Assembly: GCA_031276355.1 (NCBI GenBank)
Contig: JAISNC010000028.1
Coordinates: 1 to 64,000 of the forward strand
Origin: Odoribacteraceae bacterium
GTDB taxonomy: Bacteria; Bacteroidota; Bacteroidia; Bacteroidales; Marinifilaceae
Reading direction: 5' to 3'
DNA length: 64,000 bases
Positions 28,240-38,053 of this stretch are shown in pieces. The notes beneath the pieces are model-generated. The model did not search any database. It saw nothing but the letters and a program-made list of their open reading frames with translations, and was not told the origin of the DNA. The position numbers and the translations under genes were made by a program. Numbering within the stretch: the first letter of the stretch is position 1; every line of letters starts with the position of its first letter.

Positions 28240-28853
28240 TTCTCGATAATTACGTATGAACCTTTAGCTCCGGGGATAGACCCTTTTACCAGTAACAAAT
28301 GATTTTCAGGGATCACCTTCAGTATCTGCAAGTTCTGCACGGTCACCCGGTCGCCCCCCATGCGTCCACCCATGCGCATCCCCTTGAACACGCGGGCCGG
28401 CGTGGAGCAAGCCCCGATAGATCCCGGTTTCCTCAAACGGTTATGTTGCCCGTGCGTGGATTGGCCCACCCCGCCAAAACCGTGGCGTCTCACAACCCCC
28501 TGGAAACCTTTACCTTTGCTGGTACCGATCACGTCTACGAACCCCGCCCCGTCGAACAACGTCACGTCGATCACTTCGCCTAACTTGTAATCAACATCGT
28601 ATCCCGAAAACTCCACTAATTTCCTCTTCGGGGTAGTGCCTGCCTTTTTAAAATGTCCCATAAGCGGCTTCGTGGTGTTTTTCTCCTTCGCCTCACCAAA
28701 ACCCAGCTGAAGCGCCGCGTAACCGTCGTTCTCGATGGTTTTCACCTGCGTCACGACACAAGGACCGGCCTCAATCACAGTGCATGGGACATTTCTCCCC
28801 TCGGCACTGAACACGGAAGTCATTCCGATTTTTTTTCCAATTAAACCTGGCAT
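28236..28853 (-). CDS. rplC: 50S ribosomal protein L3
   Basis: Early-assembly protein reaching toward the peptidyl-transferase centre, 205 residues. It begins [86 protein letters not shown] is the conserved central loop, with the glutamine that is methylated in E. coli. It follows rpsJ by 56 nt. Confidence 0.98.
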   Translation of the reverse strand: MPGLIGKKIGMTSVFSAEGRNVPCTVIEAGPCVVTQVKTIENDGYAALQLGFGEAKEKNTTKPLMGHFKKAGTTPKRKLVEFSGYDVDYKLGEVIDVTLFDGAGFVDVIGTSKGKGFQGVVRRHGFGGVGQSTHGQHNRLRKPGSIGACSTPARVFKGMRMGGRMGGDRVTVQNLQILKVIPENHLLLVKGSIPGAKGSYVIIEK

Positions 28854-28909
28854 CTTCTTCTCTTTTTAATCGTTTAATCTTCTAATAACGACATAGGTTT
28901 TCGTCGTTA

Positions 28910-29215
28910 TCACACTTTAATCTCCACTTCCACCCCACTCGGTAACTCAAGTTTCATCAAGGCATCAATTGTCCCAGCCGTCGAGCTATAGATGTCAATC
29001 AAACGCTTGAACGTGCATACCAAGAACTGTTCCCGGCTCTTCTTGTTGACGAAAGTAGAGCGGTTCACCGTGAAGATCCCCTTGTGCGTCGGGAGCGGTA
29101 TCGGCCCGCTCACCACGGCCCCGGTAGCCTTCACGGTCTTAACAATCTTTTCTGCCGACTTATCCACCAAGTTGTGATCGTAAGATTTTAACTTAATTCT
29201 GATTTTTTGGCTCAT
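28910..29215 (-). CDS. rpsJ: 30S ribosomal protein S10
   Basis: Small-subunit head protein that also joins the Nus antitermination complex. It has 101 residues. [39 protein letters not shown] is diagnostic. It is separated from fusA by 110 nt of A/T-rich sequence; I did not find a clear promoter there. tuf, common between fusA and rpsJ in other bacteria, is not here. Confidence 0.98.
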   Translation of the reverse strand: MSQKIRIKLKSYDHNLVDKSAEKIVKTVKATGAVVSGPIPLPTHKGIFTVNRSTFVNKKSREQFLVCTFKRLIDIYSSTAGTIDALMKLELPSGVEVEIKV

Positions 29216-29325
29216 AATTTATGGATGTAAATTGTAAATTTTGACACATGAACTGGTTTGCATCACCTCCCATCCCGTGCACAAAACTCACCATGATCAT
29301 TCGTTATTTTATCTATTTTATTATA

Positions 29326-31428
29326 TCACAATAAATTCACCTTGCCGCTGTTCTTCTCCACCACCTCCTTGGCTATCGTCTTAGGTACCTCGGCGTTGTG
29401 TGAGAACTCCATAGAGGAACTGGCCCGCCCTGACGACAAGGTACGCAGGACGGTCACGTAGCCGAACTGTTCCGACAGCGGTACTTTGGCGTTGATCACG
29501 CGGGCCCCTGCCCTTGACTCCATCCCCTCTACCTGGCCGCGCCGACGATTGAGGTCACCGATGATATCCCCCATGTACTCCTCCGGAGTCACCACTTCCA
29601 ATTTCATGATCGGCTCCAGCAACACCGGCTTCGCTTTTTGAGCGGCCTCCTTGTAGCCAATTTTAGCGGCCATCTCGAACGACAACTGATCGGAATCCAC
29701 CGGGTGGAAAGAACCATCCAACAAGGTGATTTTCATGTTATTTAACGGGAATCCCGCCAGCACGCCACTCTCCATCGCCTCCTTGAAGCCCTTCTCCACG
29801 GAGGGTACAAACTCTTTCGGGATGTTACCTCCCTTGACTTCGTTGACGAAAGTCAACCCTTCCGTCCCAGCCTCGCCCGGCTCCATGCGGAAGATGATAT
29901 CGGCAAATTTACCGCGGCCGCCCGTCTGTTTCTTGAACACGTGACGATGATCGACGCATCCGGTGATCGCCTCTTTATACGCCACTTGCGGGGCACCCTG
30001 GTTACACTCTACCTTGAACTCCCGTTTCAGGCGGTCAAGAATAATGTCAAGATGCAACTCGCCCATGCCACTGATCACGGTCTGTCCCGAATCGGAGTCC
30101 GTCTTCACGCGGAACGTGGGATCCTCCTCTGCCAGTTTCGCCAGGGCCATCCCTAACTTATCCGTATCTTTCTGGGTCAACGGCTCCACGGCTATCCCGA
30201 TCACCGGCTCGGGGAAGGTCATGCTCTCCAGCACGATCTGATTCTCCTCGGAGCAGAGCGTGTCACCGGTACGAATATCCTTAAACCCGACACACGCGCA
30301 GATATCACCGGCCTCGATCTCTTCCCGCGGCTGCTGCTTGTTCGAGTGCATCTGGAAGAGACGCGAAATACGCTCCTTCTTCTCTGTACGCGGGTTATAG
30401 ACATACGAGCCGGACACGATCTTGCCCGAGTAGACGCGCGTGTAACACAAGCGCCCCACGAAGGGATCGGTAGCGATCTTAAAGGCCAACGCCGAGAGCG
30501 GAGCCTCCGGGTCAATCTCGAAAGTCTTGCACTTGTCGGTTTTCGGATCCACGCCCACGGCCGCCGGCACGTCTAACGGGTGAGGCAAGAAAGCGACCAC
30601 CGCGTCCAGCAGGTTGTGAACCCCTTTATTTTTAAACGACGAGCCGCACATCACGGGGCAAAAAGTCATGGCAATCACGGCTTTCCGAACCACGGCTTTC
30701 ACCTCCTCCGTCGTGATGCTCTCCGGGGCCTCGAAGAAACGTTCCATCAAGGCCTCGTCTTGCACGGCGGCGGCCTCGATCAACTTCTCTCGCCACTCCC
30801 GCGCCTCGGCCAACATATCGGCGGGAATCTCCTTGACAACCGGCTCCATCTCGCCATTTTCCCAGACGAACGCCTTCATCTCGATCAAGTCGATCACGCC
30901 GGAAAAATGCTCCTCGGCACCTATCGGCAACTGGAGCGGTATCGGATTTGCTTTCAACTTCTCTCGTATCTCGCGCACCGCTTTCATGAAGTCGGCACCC
31001 GAACGGTCCATTTTGTTCACGAAAGCGATCCGCGGCACGCCATACTTGTCGGCTTGCCGCCAGACAGTCTCCGACTGCGCCTCCACGCCACCCACGGCAC
31101 AAAACAACGCCACGGCCCCGTCCAGCACGCGCAGGGAGCGCTCTACCTCCACGGTGAAATCCACGTGACCGGGAGTGTCGATAATATTAATTTTATACTC
31201 TTTATCCTCGTATTTCCAGTAGCAAGTGGTAGCGGCGGAAGTAATCGTGATCCCCCGCTCCTGCTCCTGCACCATCCAGTCCATGGTAGCCGCCCCATCG
31301 TGCACCTCGCCGATCTTGTGGGAGACACCCGTGAAATAGAGGACGCGTTCTGTCGTGGTCGTTTTTCCAGCATCAATGTGAGCCATGATGCCGATGTTAC
31401 GCGTATAATGTAAATCTCTCTTTGCCAT
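29326..31428 (-). CDS. fusA: Elongation factor G
   Basis: Ribosomal translocase GTPase, 700 residues, usual length. The GTPase motifs are intact: [15 protein letters not shown] (G1), the GITI switch segment (G2), DTPGHVDF (G3) and NKMDRSGAD (G4). Domains II to V follow, with [10 protein letters not shown] in domain III and [29 protein letters not shown] in domain V. It is the active paralogue, since the GTPase site is complete. It lies between rpsG and rpsJ. Confidence 0.98.
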   Translation of the reverse strand: MAKRDLHYTRNIGIMAHIDAGKTTTTERVLYFTGVSHKIGEVHDGAATMDWMVQEQERGITITSAATTCYWKYEDKEYKINIIDTPGHVDFTVEVERSLRVLDGAVALFCAVGGVEAQSETVWRQADKYGVPRIAFVNKMDRSGADFMKAVREIREKLKANPIPLQLPIGAEEHFSGVIDLIEMKAFVWENGEMEPVVKEIPADMLAEAREWREKLIEAAAVQDEALMERFFEAPESITTEEVKAVVRKAVIAMTFCPVMCGSSFKNKGVHNLLDAVVAFLPHPLDVPAAVGVDPKTDKCKTFEIDPEAPLSALAFKIATDPFVGRLCYTRVYSGKIVSGSYVYNPRTEKKERISRLFQMHSNKQQPREEIEAGDICACVGFKDIRTGDTLCSEENQIVLESMTFPEPVIGIAVEPLTQKDTDKLGMALAKLAEEDPTFRVKTDSDSGQTVISGMGELHLDIILDRLKREFKVECNQGAPQVAYKEAITGCVDHRHVFKKQTGGRGKFADIIFRMEPGEAGTEGLTFVNEVKGGNIPKEFVPSVEKGFKEAMESGVLAGFPLNNMKITLLDGSFHPVDSDQLSFEMAAKIGYKEAAQKAKPVLLEPIMKLEVVTPEEYMGDIIGDLNRRRGQVEGMESRAGARVINAKVPLSEQFGYVTVLRTLSSGRASSSMEFSHNAEVPKTIAKEVVEKNSGKVNLL

Positions 31429-31449
31429 CTATATAACCCTTCTTCTTTT

Positions 31450-31929
31450 TTAAAATCTGAAATGAGCGAAAGCCCGGTTGGCCTCAGCCATACGATGGAT
31501 CTCCTCCTTCTTCTTGTACGCGGCTCCCTCTTGCTTGTATGCCGACATGATCTCGGATGCCAACTTCTCGGCCATCCCCTTGCCGCTACGCTTGCGGGAG
31601 TAGAGTATCATGTTCTTCACGGAAAGCGATCTTTTCCGGTTGGGATTGATCTCCGTCGGCACCTGGAACGTGGCTCCCCCTACCCGGCGGCTCTTCACCT
31701 CCACGTCCGGCGTGATATTGATCAAGGCTTGTTTCCAAATCTCTAACGCGGGTTTCTCCTCTTTCTTCGCCAGCTTCTCCTCCACGATATCAATAGCATC
31801 GTAGAAGATCCGGAACGCGATCGACTTTTTCCCGTCTCTCATCAAATCATTTACGAACCGGGTGACCAATGTATCATTAAACTTGGGATCCGGCAGAAGA
31901 ATTCTTTTTTTTGGTTTTGACTTTCTCAT
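31450..31929 (-). CDS. rpsG: 30S ribosomal protein S7
   Basis: Primary 16S rRNA-binding protein of the head, near the E-site tRNA. It has 159 residues. [27 protein letters not shown] and [26 protein letters not shown] are the conserved segments. In E. coli S7 represses the str operon. The 116-nt gap to rpsL upstream could hold such a site; I see no defined structure. Confidence 0.98.
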   Translation of the reverse strand: MRKSKPKKRILLPDPKFNDTLVTRFVNDLMRDGKKSIAFRIFYDAIDIVEEKLAKKEEKPALEIWKQALINITPDVEVKSRRVGGATFQVPTEINPNRKRSLSVKNMILYSRKRSGKGMAEKLASEIMSAYKQEGAAYKKKEEIHRMAEANRAFAHFRF

Positions 31930-32045
31930 CCTTGTTTTAGTTTACGAATTTGTTCGTTGGCTGCCCTTTTGGTCTTCAACGGTCTCACGACCATTTACTC
32001 AACTATTGGGAACAACTCATAAACAACTTCCCATTCATACTTTAA

Positions 32046-32459
32046 TTACTTCTTACCCTTTTGAGCGGGAGCCGGAGCGCCCTTACCCGCCTTGGGCCGC
32101 TTGGTGCCGTACTTGGAACGGCTCTTCGAGCGTCCATTCACGCCGGAAGCGTCCAATGCACCGCGGATCAAGTGATAACGAACACCGGGAAGATCCTTCA
32201 CGCGACCACCGCGAATCAACACGATCGAGTGCTCTTGTAAATTGTGCTCTTCCCCCGGTATGTAGGCATTCACCTCCTTACCGTTGGTCAGTCTCACCCT
32301 GGCCACCTTTCTCATCGCCGAATTCGGCTTCTTCGGGGTAGTCGTGTATACACGTACACACACGCCGCGTCGTTGAGGACAAGCATCCAGGGCAGGAGCC
32401 TTGCTCTTATCCTTGATTTTTACTCTTCCTTTTCTTACTAACTGTTGAATAGTTGGCAT
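32046..32459 (-). CDS. rpsL: 30S ribosomal protein S12
   Basis: Decoding-centre protein, 137 residues from [32 protein letters not shown]. The track start at 32513 adds 18 residues and lies upstream of the predicted transcription start near 32495, so it is rejected. The accuracy-determining lysines are wild type: [12 protein letters not shown] (Lys 42 region) and [11 protein letters not shown] (Lys 87 region), so no streptomycin-resistance substitution is visible. The C-terminal tail ([13 protein letters not shown]) is longer than in E. coli. It is the first gene of the long ribosomal run. Confidence 0.97.
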   Translation of the reverse strand: MPTIQQLVRKGRVKIKDKSKAPALDACPQRRGVCVRVYTTTPKKPNSAMRKVARVRLTNGKEVNAYIPGEEHNLQEHSIVLIRGGRVKDLPGVRYHLIRGALDASGVNGRSKSRSKYGTKRPKAGKGAPAPAQKGKK

Positions 32460-32501
32460 ACAAGTACTTTTAATTTGGTTACAATTATTCAGTTTGGCCT
32501 G

Positions 32502-32533
32502 CAAAAGTAGCAACTAAAATTATTATCACCAAA
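32502..32533 (-). promoter_or_regulatory. Strong Bacteroidota promoter of the str-S10-spc-alpha run
   Basis: On the minus strand TTTG (32530-32533), 20 bp and TACTTTTG (32502-32509) give an exact match to the Bacteroidota consensus. Transcription would start near 32495, leaving a leader of about 36 nt before rpsL. Confidence 0.85.
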
Positions 32534-32649
32534 CATTCTCACTATTTTTTCCTAAAAAAGACAAGAATCTGAAACGGTTAAGGGCCGCGCGACGACATCG
32601 CTTCGGAAAAATTTCCTCGAAGGCCCCTCCCGCGTTAGGTTATTATCGC

Positions 32650-32657
32650 TACATTTG
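32650..32657 (+). promoter_or_regulatory. Candidate -7 element of the ECF sigma operon
   Basis: TACATTTG matches TAnnTTTG and lies about 54 nt before the first possible start of the sigma factor gene. No good TTTG is seen 18-21 bp upstream, so the promoter call rests on the -7 box alone. Confidence 0.45.
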
Positions 32658-32710
32658 TCCCCGTCACACGCGGGGAGAACTTGACGCGAAATTTGAGTAA
32701 ATGATTAAGT

Positions 32711-33325
32711 TTGTTGAAAGTGAACGAAGGAGATCCAGATAACGTAAGGAGTACGCGACAAAGGGATGCTGAAACGATAGAGCAACTCTTTCGACGGTAT
32801 TACAACCCCTTGTGCAACTATTGCCGGGGCATCGTGGATACCAAAGAGGCCACGGAGGATATCGTGCAGGAGGTGTTTGCCTATCTCTGGGATCACCGTA
32901 TCGCGATCGACATGACAACCTCTATTAAGGCATATCTCTACGCGGCAGTTCGTAACGGGGCGCTCAAGCACCTCCGGCAGCAAGCCATGGAACAAGCACA
33001 CGCCGCGCGATTGACAGAGTTCATCACCTATCTCCAAGAACTGGAATCCCCCGAACAGGAACACCTATATATAAAGGAGGTACGGCAAGCACTCCATGAA
33101 TTGCCCGAGCAGTGTCGCACGATTTTCCTGATGAATTGCATCGATGGGAAAAAATACCGGGAGATCGCCGCCGAACTGGGTATCTCCATAAACACGGTAA
33201 AAACGCAACTCTCGCGGGCTTACAGTAGTATCAGGAAGAAGGTGGGCATCAAAGGCTCGCTCTTGTTGCTCCTGCTCTACTGGCAACGGATGACCGACAA
33301 CAGCTACGCGCTCTCCCTCTCCTGA
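32711..33325 (+). CDS. ECF RNA polymerase sigma factor
   Basis: Extracytoplasmic-function sigma factor of the Bacteroidota type that pairs with FecR anti-sigma factors. It has about 204 residues. Region 2 covers ETIEQLFRRYYNPLCNYCRGIVDTKEATEDIVQEVFAYLWDH (about 21-62), and region 4 has LPEQCRTIFLMNCIDGKKYREIAAELGISINTVKTQLSRAYSSIRKK (about 130-177). A hydrophobic C-terminal stretch (GSLLLLLLYW) follows. The frame has no ATG near its beginning: possible starts are TTG 32711, TTG 32714 or GTG 32720, so initiation is unusual or the start is damaged. fecR follows after 69 nt. Confidence 0.88.
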   Translation: MLKVNEGDPDNVRSTRQRDAETIEQLFRRYYNPLCNYCRGIVDTKEATEDIVQEVFAYLWDHRIAIDMTTSIKAYLYAAVRNGALKHLRQQAMEQAHAARLTEFITYLQELESPEQEHLYIKEVRQALHELPEQCRTIFLMNCIDGKKYREIAAELGISINTVKTQLSRAYSSIRKKVGIKGSLLLLLLYWQRMTDNSYALSLS

Positions 33326-33394
33326 AAAAATCCGGGGAACTTGTCACCCGTTTTATCACTTCGTGGACTATACGTGCAGTAACACGAAAAATCC

Positions 33395-34441
33395 ATGAAT
33401 CATCGATTACGATTTTTAGTTCGACAAGCCACCGCGTCCACGCTCGACGCGTGGCACGACCCGGACGAAGGGTGGGAAAAGGTAAAAAGGAAGAGAGCCA
33501 TCCGACGCCTCCGCTCGTTACGAACGCGGGCATTGAGATACGTCGCCGCGATCGCCACGATCACGGGAGCGGTCGCCTATTTTTATCTTTCTCACCCCGA
33601 CAACACCGGCACAGGGCCGCCACCGGAAGCCTCTTCACGCGTCACCTTGATCTTGGCCAACGGGGAGCAGATCCAGTGGGCAGACGGAAATCAACAGTTT
33701 CACGTCGAAGATTTAGGCATCTCCGTGACCCGGGACAGCGCGGGGAGCGTCATGCAGTATCAAGCAGACTCGGTCGCGGAAGAGCACGCGCGCTACAATC
33801 AACTGATCGTCCCCCGCGGGTGCGAGTTCTCCGCGCAACTACCGGACGGATCCACCGTATGGCTCAACTCCGCCACGTCGTTGCGCTTCCCGGTAAAATT
33901 CGCCCGCGATGCACGCACGGTATATTTAGACGGGGAGGCCTACTTCAAGGTCATGCCGGACGAGAAAATGCCGTTCCGGGTGATCTCCGGCAATCAAATC
34001 ATCACCGTACGGGGCACATGCTTCAACGTCAGCGCCTACTCCGACGACCCGACCTGGCACGTCACGCTGGTGGATGGAAAAGTAAGCGTCCGCACCGAAG
34101 AGGAGGCGGGGGAGAGATTCTTAAAACCCTCTCAACAATTGCTCTTCTACAAGAGCACGGGGAGAGATGAGGTGAACACCGTCGAGACGGAGACGTACAC
34201 CGCGTGGACACGCGGACAAATCTACTTTAAACTCTCCCCGCTCGAGGATATTATCAAGAGATTGGAACGCTGGTACAATTTCACGATCTCCTACGAAGAG
34301 GAGGCACTAAAGCAGGTGCAGTTCCGGGGGGGTATCAACAAATACCGCCCCCTGGAAGAGACATTGCGCTACTTAGAAGAGACCGGAAAAGTTCGTTTTA
34401 TCGTCCAAGGGAAAAATGTCATCGTGACAAGAGCCATATAG
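33395..34441 (+). CDS. FecR family anti-sigma factor
   Basis: Inner-membrane regulator that holds the neighbouring ECF sigma factor and responds to the partner TonB receptor. It has 348 residues. A short cytoplasmic part with basic residues (KRKRAIRRLRSLRTRALR) precedes one membrane helix (YVAAIATITGAVAYFYL, about 49-65). The periplasmic FecR domain contains PDGSTVWLNSATSLRFPVKF and GEAYFKVMPDEKMPFRV. The C-terminal DUF4974-type domain covers about 275-348 (LSPLEDIIKRLERWYNFTISYE). The receptor it would sense is represented downstream only by a fragment. Confidence 0.92.
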   Translation: MNHRLRFLVRQATASTLDAWHDPDEGWEKVKRKRAIRRLRSLRTRALRYVAAIATITGAVAYFYLSHPDNTGTGPPPEASSRVTLILANGEQIQWADGNQQFHVEDLGISVTRDSAGSVMQYQADSVAEEHARYNQLIVPRGCEFSAQLPDGSTVWLNSATSLRFPVKFARDARTVYLDGEAYFKVMPDEKMPFRVISGNQIITVRGTCFNVSAYSDDPTWHVTLVDGKVSVRTEEEAGERFLKPSQQLLFYKSTGRDEVNTVETETYTAWTRGQIYFKLSPLEDIIKRLERWYNFTISYEEEALKQVQFRGGINKYRPLEETLRYLEETGKVRFIVQGKNVIVTRAI

Positions 34442-34444
34442 ATA

Positions 34445-34477
34445 AAGGGATAAGAGAATGGAGCGCTCTTATCCCTT
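34445..34477. other. 12-bp hairpin between fecR and the susC remnant
   Basis: AAGGGATAAGAG pairs perfectly with CTCTTATCCCTT around a 9-nt loop. No T tract follows on either strand, so it may be an RNA-processing or stabilising stem rather than a terminator; such stems can set different levels for regulator and transporter genes. Confidence 0.55.
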
Positions 34478-34559
34478 ACTACTCGAAATCCATCCACTAT
34501 TTCACGACGTTGTTGCACCGACGAAATAGTGTAACCTTTAAACTCTAACACGCGAAGCT

Positions 34560-35676
34560 ATGAAAAAAAACAACATGCTTTACACTTTCGATCCAAAAGA
34601 AAAACGCGAATGGAGCTTTTTTCGCTCTCTTCTTTTCGCAAGTATCCTCCTGGGTACCACCTTCACCGCGCAAGCGAGGGGCGCCACCGCCCCGGACAGC
34701 GTTACCTTACGCCGAGAGGGTCTCCATCACCGAATTACCGCCGTACTACGACCACGAGCGGTTTATCGCCAAGGTAGAGGCCGACCTGGTCAAGGCGGAA
34801 ACACTATTAAAGGACAACGACCCGCTCTTCACCCACACGTTCGCCCGGCTGAACGACGGCGCGGCCGGCGATCCATTCATGAACTATCGCCAGGGTCGCT
34901 TCAACTACTGGGCGGTACGGGGGCTTCAAGCCCGCTTTTACCTCTACACGGGGGAAAGAGAGAAAGCCTATCAAATAGCCAAAAGCATCATTCAAGCACC
35001 GGGGGCCGACGGCAACCCGCTGATGACCCTGAGCGGCACCGGCGACATCACGGCCGGTCACCTGGCCTGCCCGTCGGAGTGCCTGCTGATGCTGAACGCC
35101 TACAACCTGGCCGACTACTGGCCCCTGCTATTCGCCACCGGATCGTACGCCGTCACGGACACGCGCTACGCGCTCTCGCAATCCCAGTTCGCGACGCTAT
35201 TCGAGGGGCAGAACGTCGCCTCCAACAACCGCTACCTCCACCTCTGGGAAAAAGCGTCGGGCAATCCCAGCGGCACCGTTTTCCCGACGCTGAAGAAATA
35301 CTATTACGACCCGGGGGCCTGGCCCTACTCTCCCGGCACGCAGCTGACGAAGCAACAGGTCATCCCGTTAATCCGCCTGTCCGAGATGTACTTGATCGTC
35401 ATGGAGAGCACCACCAGCCTGCCGGAGGCCAACGCGTTGTGGGCCGAGTACCAGCTGTCACACAACGTGCTGGTCACGCAAGATCATTTTACCACCTTGA
35501 ACGACGTCCAGCCGGAAATCGTGGCCGAGTACCGGCGAGAACTCATCGGCGAGGGGCAGATGTTCTACACGTACAAGCGGCTGAACGCCCCGGCCATGCT
35601 GTGGCGGGCGGGGCCAGTCGCCGAGGAGAACTACCTCGTCCCCCTCCCTGAAACCGAATTTAACTCGAACCTTTAA
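34560..35676 (+). pseudogene. susC-susD fusion remnant from internal deletion
   Basis: The ATG at 34560 begins a SusC-like signal peptide (FFRSLLFASILLGTTFTAQA) with about 50 plausible residues up to PDSVTL near 34709. Beyond that the same frame reads as low-quality Arg/Pro-rich sequence. In the +1 frame from about 34700, a good SusD C-terminal part appears: LPYAERVSITELPPYY, then VEADLVKAETLL, RGLQARFYLYTGEREKAYQIA, and the ending EYRRELIGEGQMFYTYKRLN, stopping at 35676. So most of SusC (about 1000 residues) and roughly the first third of SusD are missing, and the two pieces are out of frame. The next gene follows normally. A true deletion or an assembly error could explain it. Confidence 0.85.
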
Positions 35677-35687
35677 AAACGGAACAC

Positions 35688-36470
35688 ATGAAGATGTTAT
35701 ACTATTTCATAGGAACGGCGGCGATCGCCCTGTTTACCTCCTGCGAAAAGGAGCTGGAGGTCTACCACGCGGGCGCCGGGCTAAATTTCTACTACGCCAC
35801 CCCGGGCGACACGCTGGTAAGCTACTCCTTCGTGTACGGGCCGGCCACCACCACGCGAGACACCGTCTGGCTGGAGGTGGAGACCATCGGGCGGCTCTCC
35901 AACACGGAGCGCCCGGTAGTCATCGAACAACTCCTCACCGGCACCGGCGACGCCTTACCGGGCGTGCACTACGTGCCATTTGACGACGCCTCGCTCCGGG
36001 CGGCGTATACCGTCCCGGCACGGCAGGCCAGGGCGCGCGTCCCGGTGATCCTGAAACGCGACGCCTCCTTGCAGGCCCAACAGGTGACGCTACTCGCGCG
36101 TGTCGCGCCCACCGGGGAGTTCCCGCTCATTAACCCGGGCAGGAACCGGGTGAAGATCCTCTTCTCCGATCAGATAGAGAAGCCGGCCAGCTGGAACGAG
36201 AGCGCTTACCTCTTCCCCTTTGGTGTTTATGGCCCGGCCAAACACCGCTTCATGATCGAGCAAACGGGCGAGAAGTGGGATGACGCGTATTTCAACAACG
36301 TCCTGGGCCTAACCAAAGAGGCGCCCTATTACAACCAGAATTACGATAACGCGTATTGCGACTACCTGGTGGGCGTGCTCCGGCGGGCGCTGCAAGCGCA
36401 TAACGCCGAACGACAAGCACGCGGGGAAGACGTGTTAAAAGAGGCCGACGACACGCCGGTAAGTTTTTAG
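35688..36470 (+). CDS. DUF4843-type lipoprotein
   Basis: A 260-residue protein with a lipoprotein signal ending FTSC (Cys about 19). Features typical of DUF4843 proteins next to SusD genes include YHAGAGLNFYY near the mature start, the beta-sandwich-like region with DALPGVHYVPF, and ARVPVILKRDASL. It probably belongs to the surface complex of the adjacent SusC/SusD system, as an accessory binding protein. It starts 11 nt after the susD stop, in the same transcript. The exact ligand is unknown. Confidence 0.78.
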   Translation: MKMLYYFIGTAAIALFTSCEKELEVYHAGAGLNFYYATPGDTLVSYSFVYGPATTTRDTVWLEVETIGRLSNTERPVVIEQLLTGTGDALPGVHYVPFDDASLRAAYTVPARQARARVPVILKRDASLQAQQVTLLARVAPTGEFPLINPGRNRVKILFSDQIEKPASWNESAYLFPFGVYGPAKHRFMIEQTGEKWDDAYFNNVLGLTKEAPYYNQNYDNAYCDYLVGVLRRALQAHNAERQARGEDVLKEADDTPVSF

Positions 36471-36488
36471 ACCTAAATAAAATAAACC

Positions 36489-38024
36489 ATGAGAAAGAGA
36501 TCTATTTTCATCGCGTTATGGGCAGCCCTTGCATCTACCGGTTGCTACGAGGATCAAGGGAACTACACCTACACTCCCATCAGCGACATCGAGATCGAGG
36601 GGATGGACGAGACCTACACGCTCGTCACGGGAGTGGATACCCTGAACATCACGCCGCGGCTGACCACCACGTATCCGGATAGTGACTTGGAGTACCGATG
36701 GGTATTGGCCAAATCGATCAATAACACGGTGGGAGGCGAGCACGAGTACGACACCCTCGGTCACGAGCGCGACCTCTCCTTCCCTGTGAACAAAGCTCCC
36801 GGCGTGTACACGCTCTACTGTTACGCGAGAAACCGGGCCAACGGCTACACGACCTTCGTCAAGAGCACGTTGGAAATCGGCACCTTGTACAGCCGCGGGC
36901 ATTACATTCTCAAGGAGACCGCCACCGGTGCCACCGACCTCGACCTGCTGATGGAGGACGGGCGGTTGTTGACGGATATCCTGGAGCGAACCCAAGGCGC
37001 CCCCCTTCCGGGCGCCCCGCGTAACCTGGGCATCCTCTACTCGAAATTCGTCGTCGATCCCGACACGCACGCGAAGGTACGGGTTCACTGCCTCGGCGTG
37101 ATCACCCGCGACAAGGAGGTCGCCATCTACCGGGCCTTCGACATGTACAAGGCGTTCGACCACCACACGCTCTTCTTCGACGAACCGAACGAGACGCCCT
37201 ATCGATTTTATACCACCGCGCAATCATGCGATTACCTGGCCAGTGCCGGGGTATATACCGAGCACAACGCCGGGATAATGACCGCGGGCACCTCCGTCGG
37301 CAAATACAGCTTCCCAAAAACGGACGCTGCGGGCGGGAGCGACTGCTGGGCCTACTGCCCCAACATCTGGGGCGCGATCTACTGGGACGAGACCCATCAC
37401 CGGGTGCTATACGCCAACGCCAGCGGCATGGCCTACGAGCTAACAAGCACCGACTTTCCCATGCCCGGCAGCGATCACGAGTGCCTCTTCATGGGCGCCT
37501 ACGGCGTGAACATCGTCTACGGCCTGTTTCGCGACACGAGCGGCCCGGACGCTTATTACCTGTACACCTTCACGACGGCCTACCAGCGGGGAGCGCCCGC
37601 CGTCACCGGCGTGCAAGCCGTCGCTCCCGCGAGCAAACTGCTATCAGCCACCTTGAGGGCCACCAACGAGAAGACGGCCAACATCATCTATTTCGTGCAT
37701 GACAACAAGGCGTACTACCATGACGTGACGAACGGGACGGAACACGCGCTGGAGATACCCGGATTGCCTGCCGACGAGACCATCACCGCCATCGCCAACC
37801 GGCACTTCAATTACGCGGAGGCCCCGGCGTTCGATTATTTTTCCGTCGCCACGTGGAAGAACGGGAGCTACAAGTTACTCACCTATCTCATGATCGGGGG
37901 ATTGCCGAACGGCGACGCCGTGTTGACGGCCACCGGCACGGGAAAAATCAAAACAGTGCAATACCTGGCACCAGGCGCCGGCTATTCCAACGTCTTCTTT
38001 GCCGGTAGAAGCTACTCCCGGTGA
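36489..38024 (+). CDS. PKD-like family lipoprotein
   Basis: A 511-residue protein starting MRKRSIFIALWAALASTGC, with a lipobox Cys near residue 19. The N-terminal PKD-like portion (about 30-140) includes YTYTPISDIEIEGMDETYTLVTGVDTLNITPRLTTTYPDSDLEYRWVL. A larger C-terminal part looks like a beta-propeller (several repeats of short strands with aromatic residues, for example YANASGMAYELTST). Such proteins accompany DUF4843 and SusC/D genes in Bacteroidales. It is 18 nt downstream of the DUF4843 gene. It is likely surface-exposed; the specific substrate is not known. Confidence 0.75.
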   Translation: MRKRSIFIALWAALASTGCYEDQGNYTYTPISDIEIEGMDETYTLVTGVDTLNITPRLTTTYPDSDLEYRWVLAKSINNTVGGEHEYDTLGHERDLSFPVNKAPGVYTLYCYARNRANGYTTFVKSTLEIGTLYSRGHYILKETATGATDLDLLMEDGRLLTDILERTQGAPLPGAPRNLGILYSKFVVDPDTHAKVRVHCLGVITRDKEVAIYRAFDMYKAFDHHTLFFDEPNETPYRFYTTAQSCDYLASAGVYTEHNAGIMTAGTSVGKYSFPKTDAAGGSDCWAYCPNIWGAIYWDETHHRVLYANASGMAYELTSTDFPMPGSDHECLFMGAYGVNIVYGLFRDTSGPDAYYLYTFTTAYQRGAPAVTGVQAVAPASKLLSATLRATNEKTANIIYFVHDNKAYYHDVTNGTEHALEIPGLPADETITAIANRHFNYAEAPAFDYFSVATWKNGSYKLLTYLMIGGLPNGDAVLTATGTGKIKTVQYLAPGAGYSNVFFAGRSYSR

Positions 38025-38053
38025 TTCATCTAAAAACAATTTAATCAAAGAGT

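Noticed and set aside
29216-29325. Missing tuf gene between fusA and rpsJ
   Set aside because: The 110-nt gap cannot hold it; in Bacteroidota tuf usually lies elsewhere, so this is not a deletion.
32046-32459. Streptomycin-resistance change in S12
   Set aside because: Both lysine motifs (TTPKKPNSA and RVKDLPG) are wild type.
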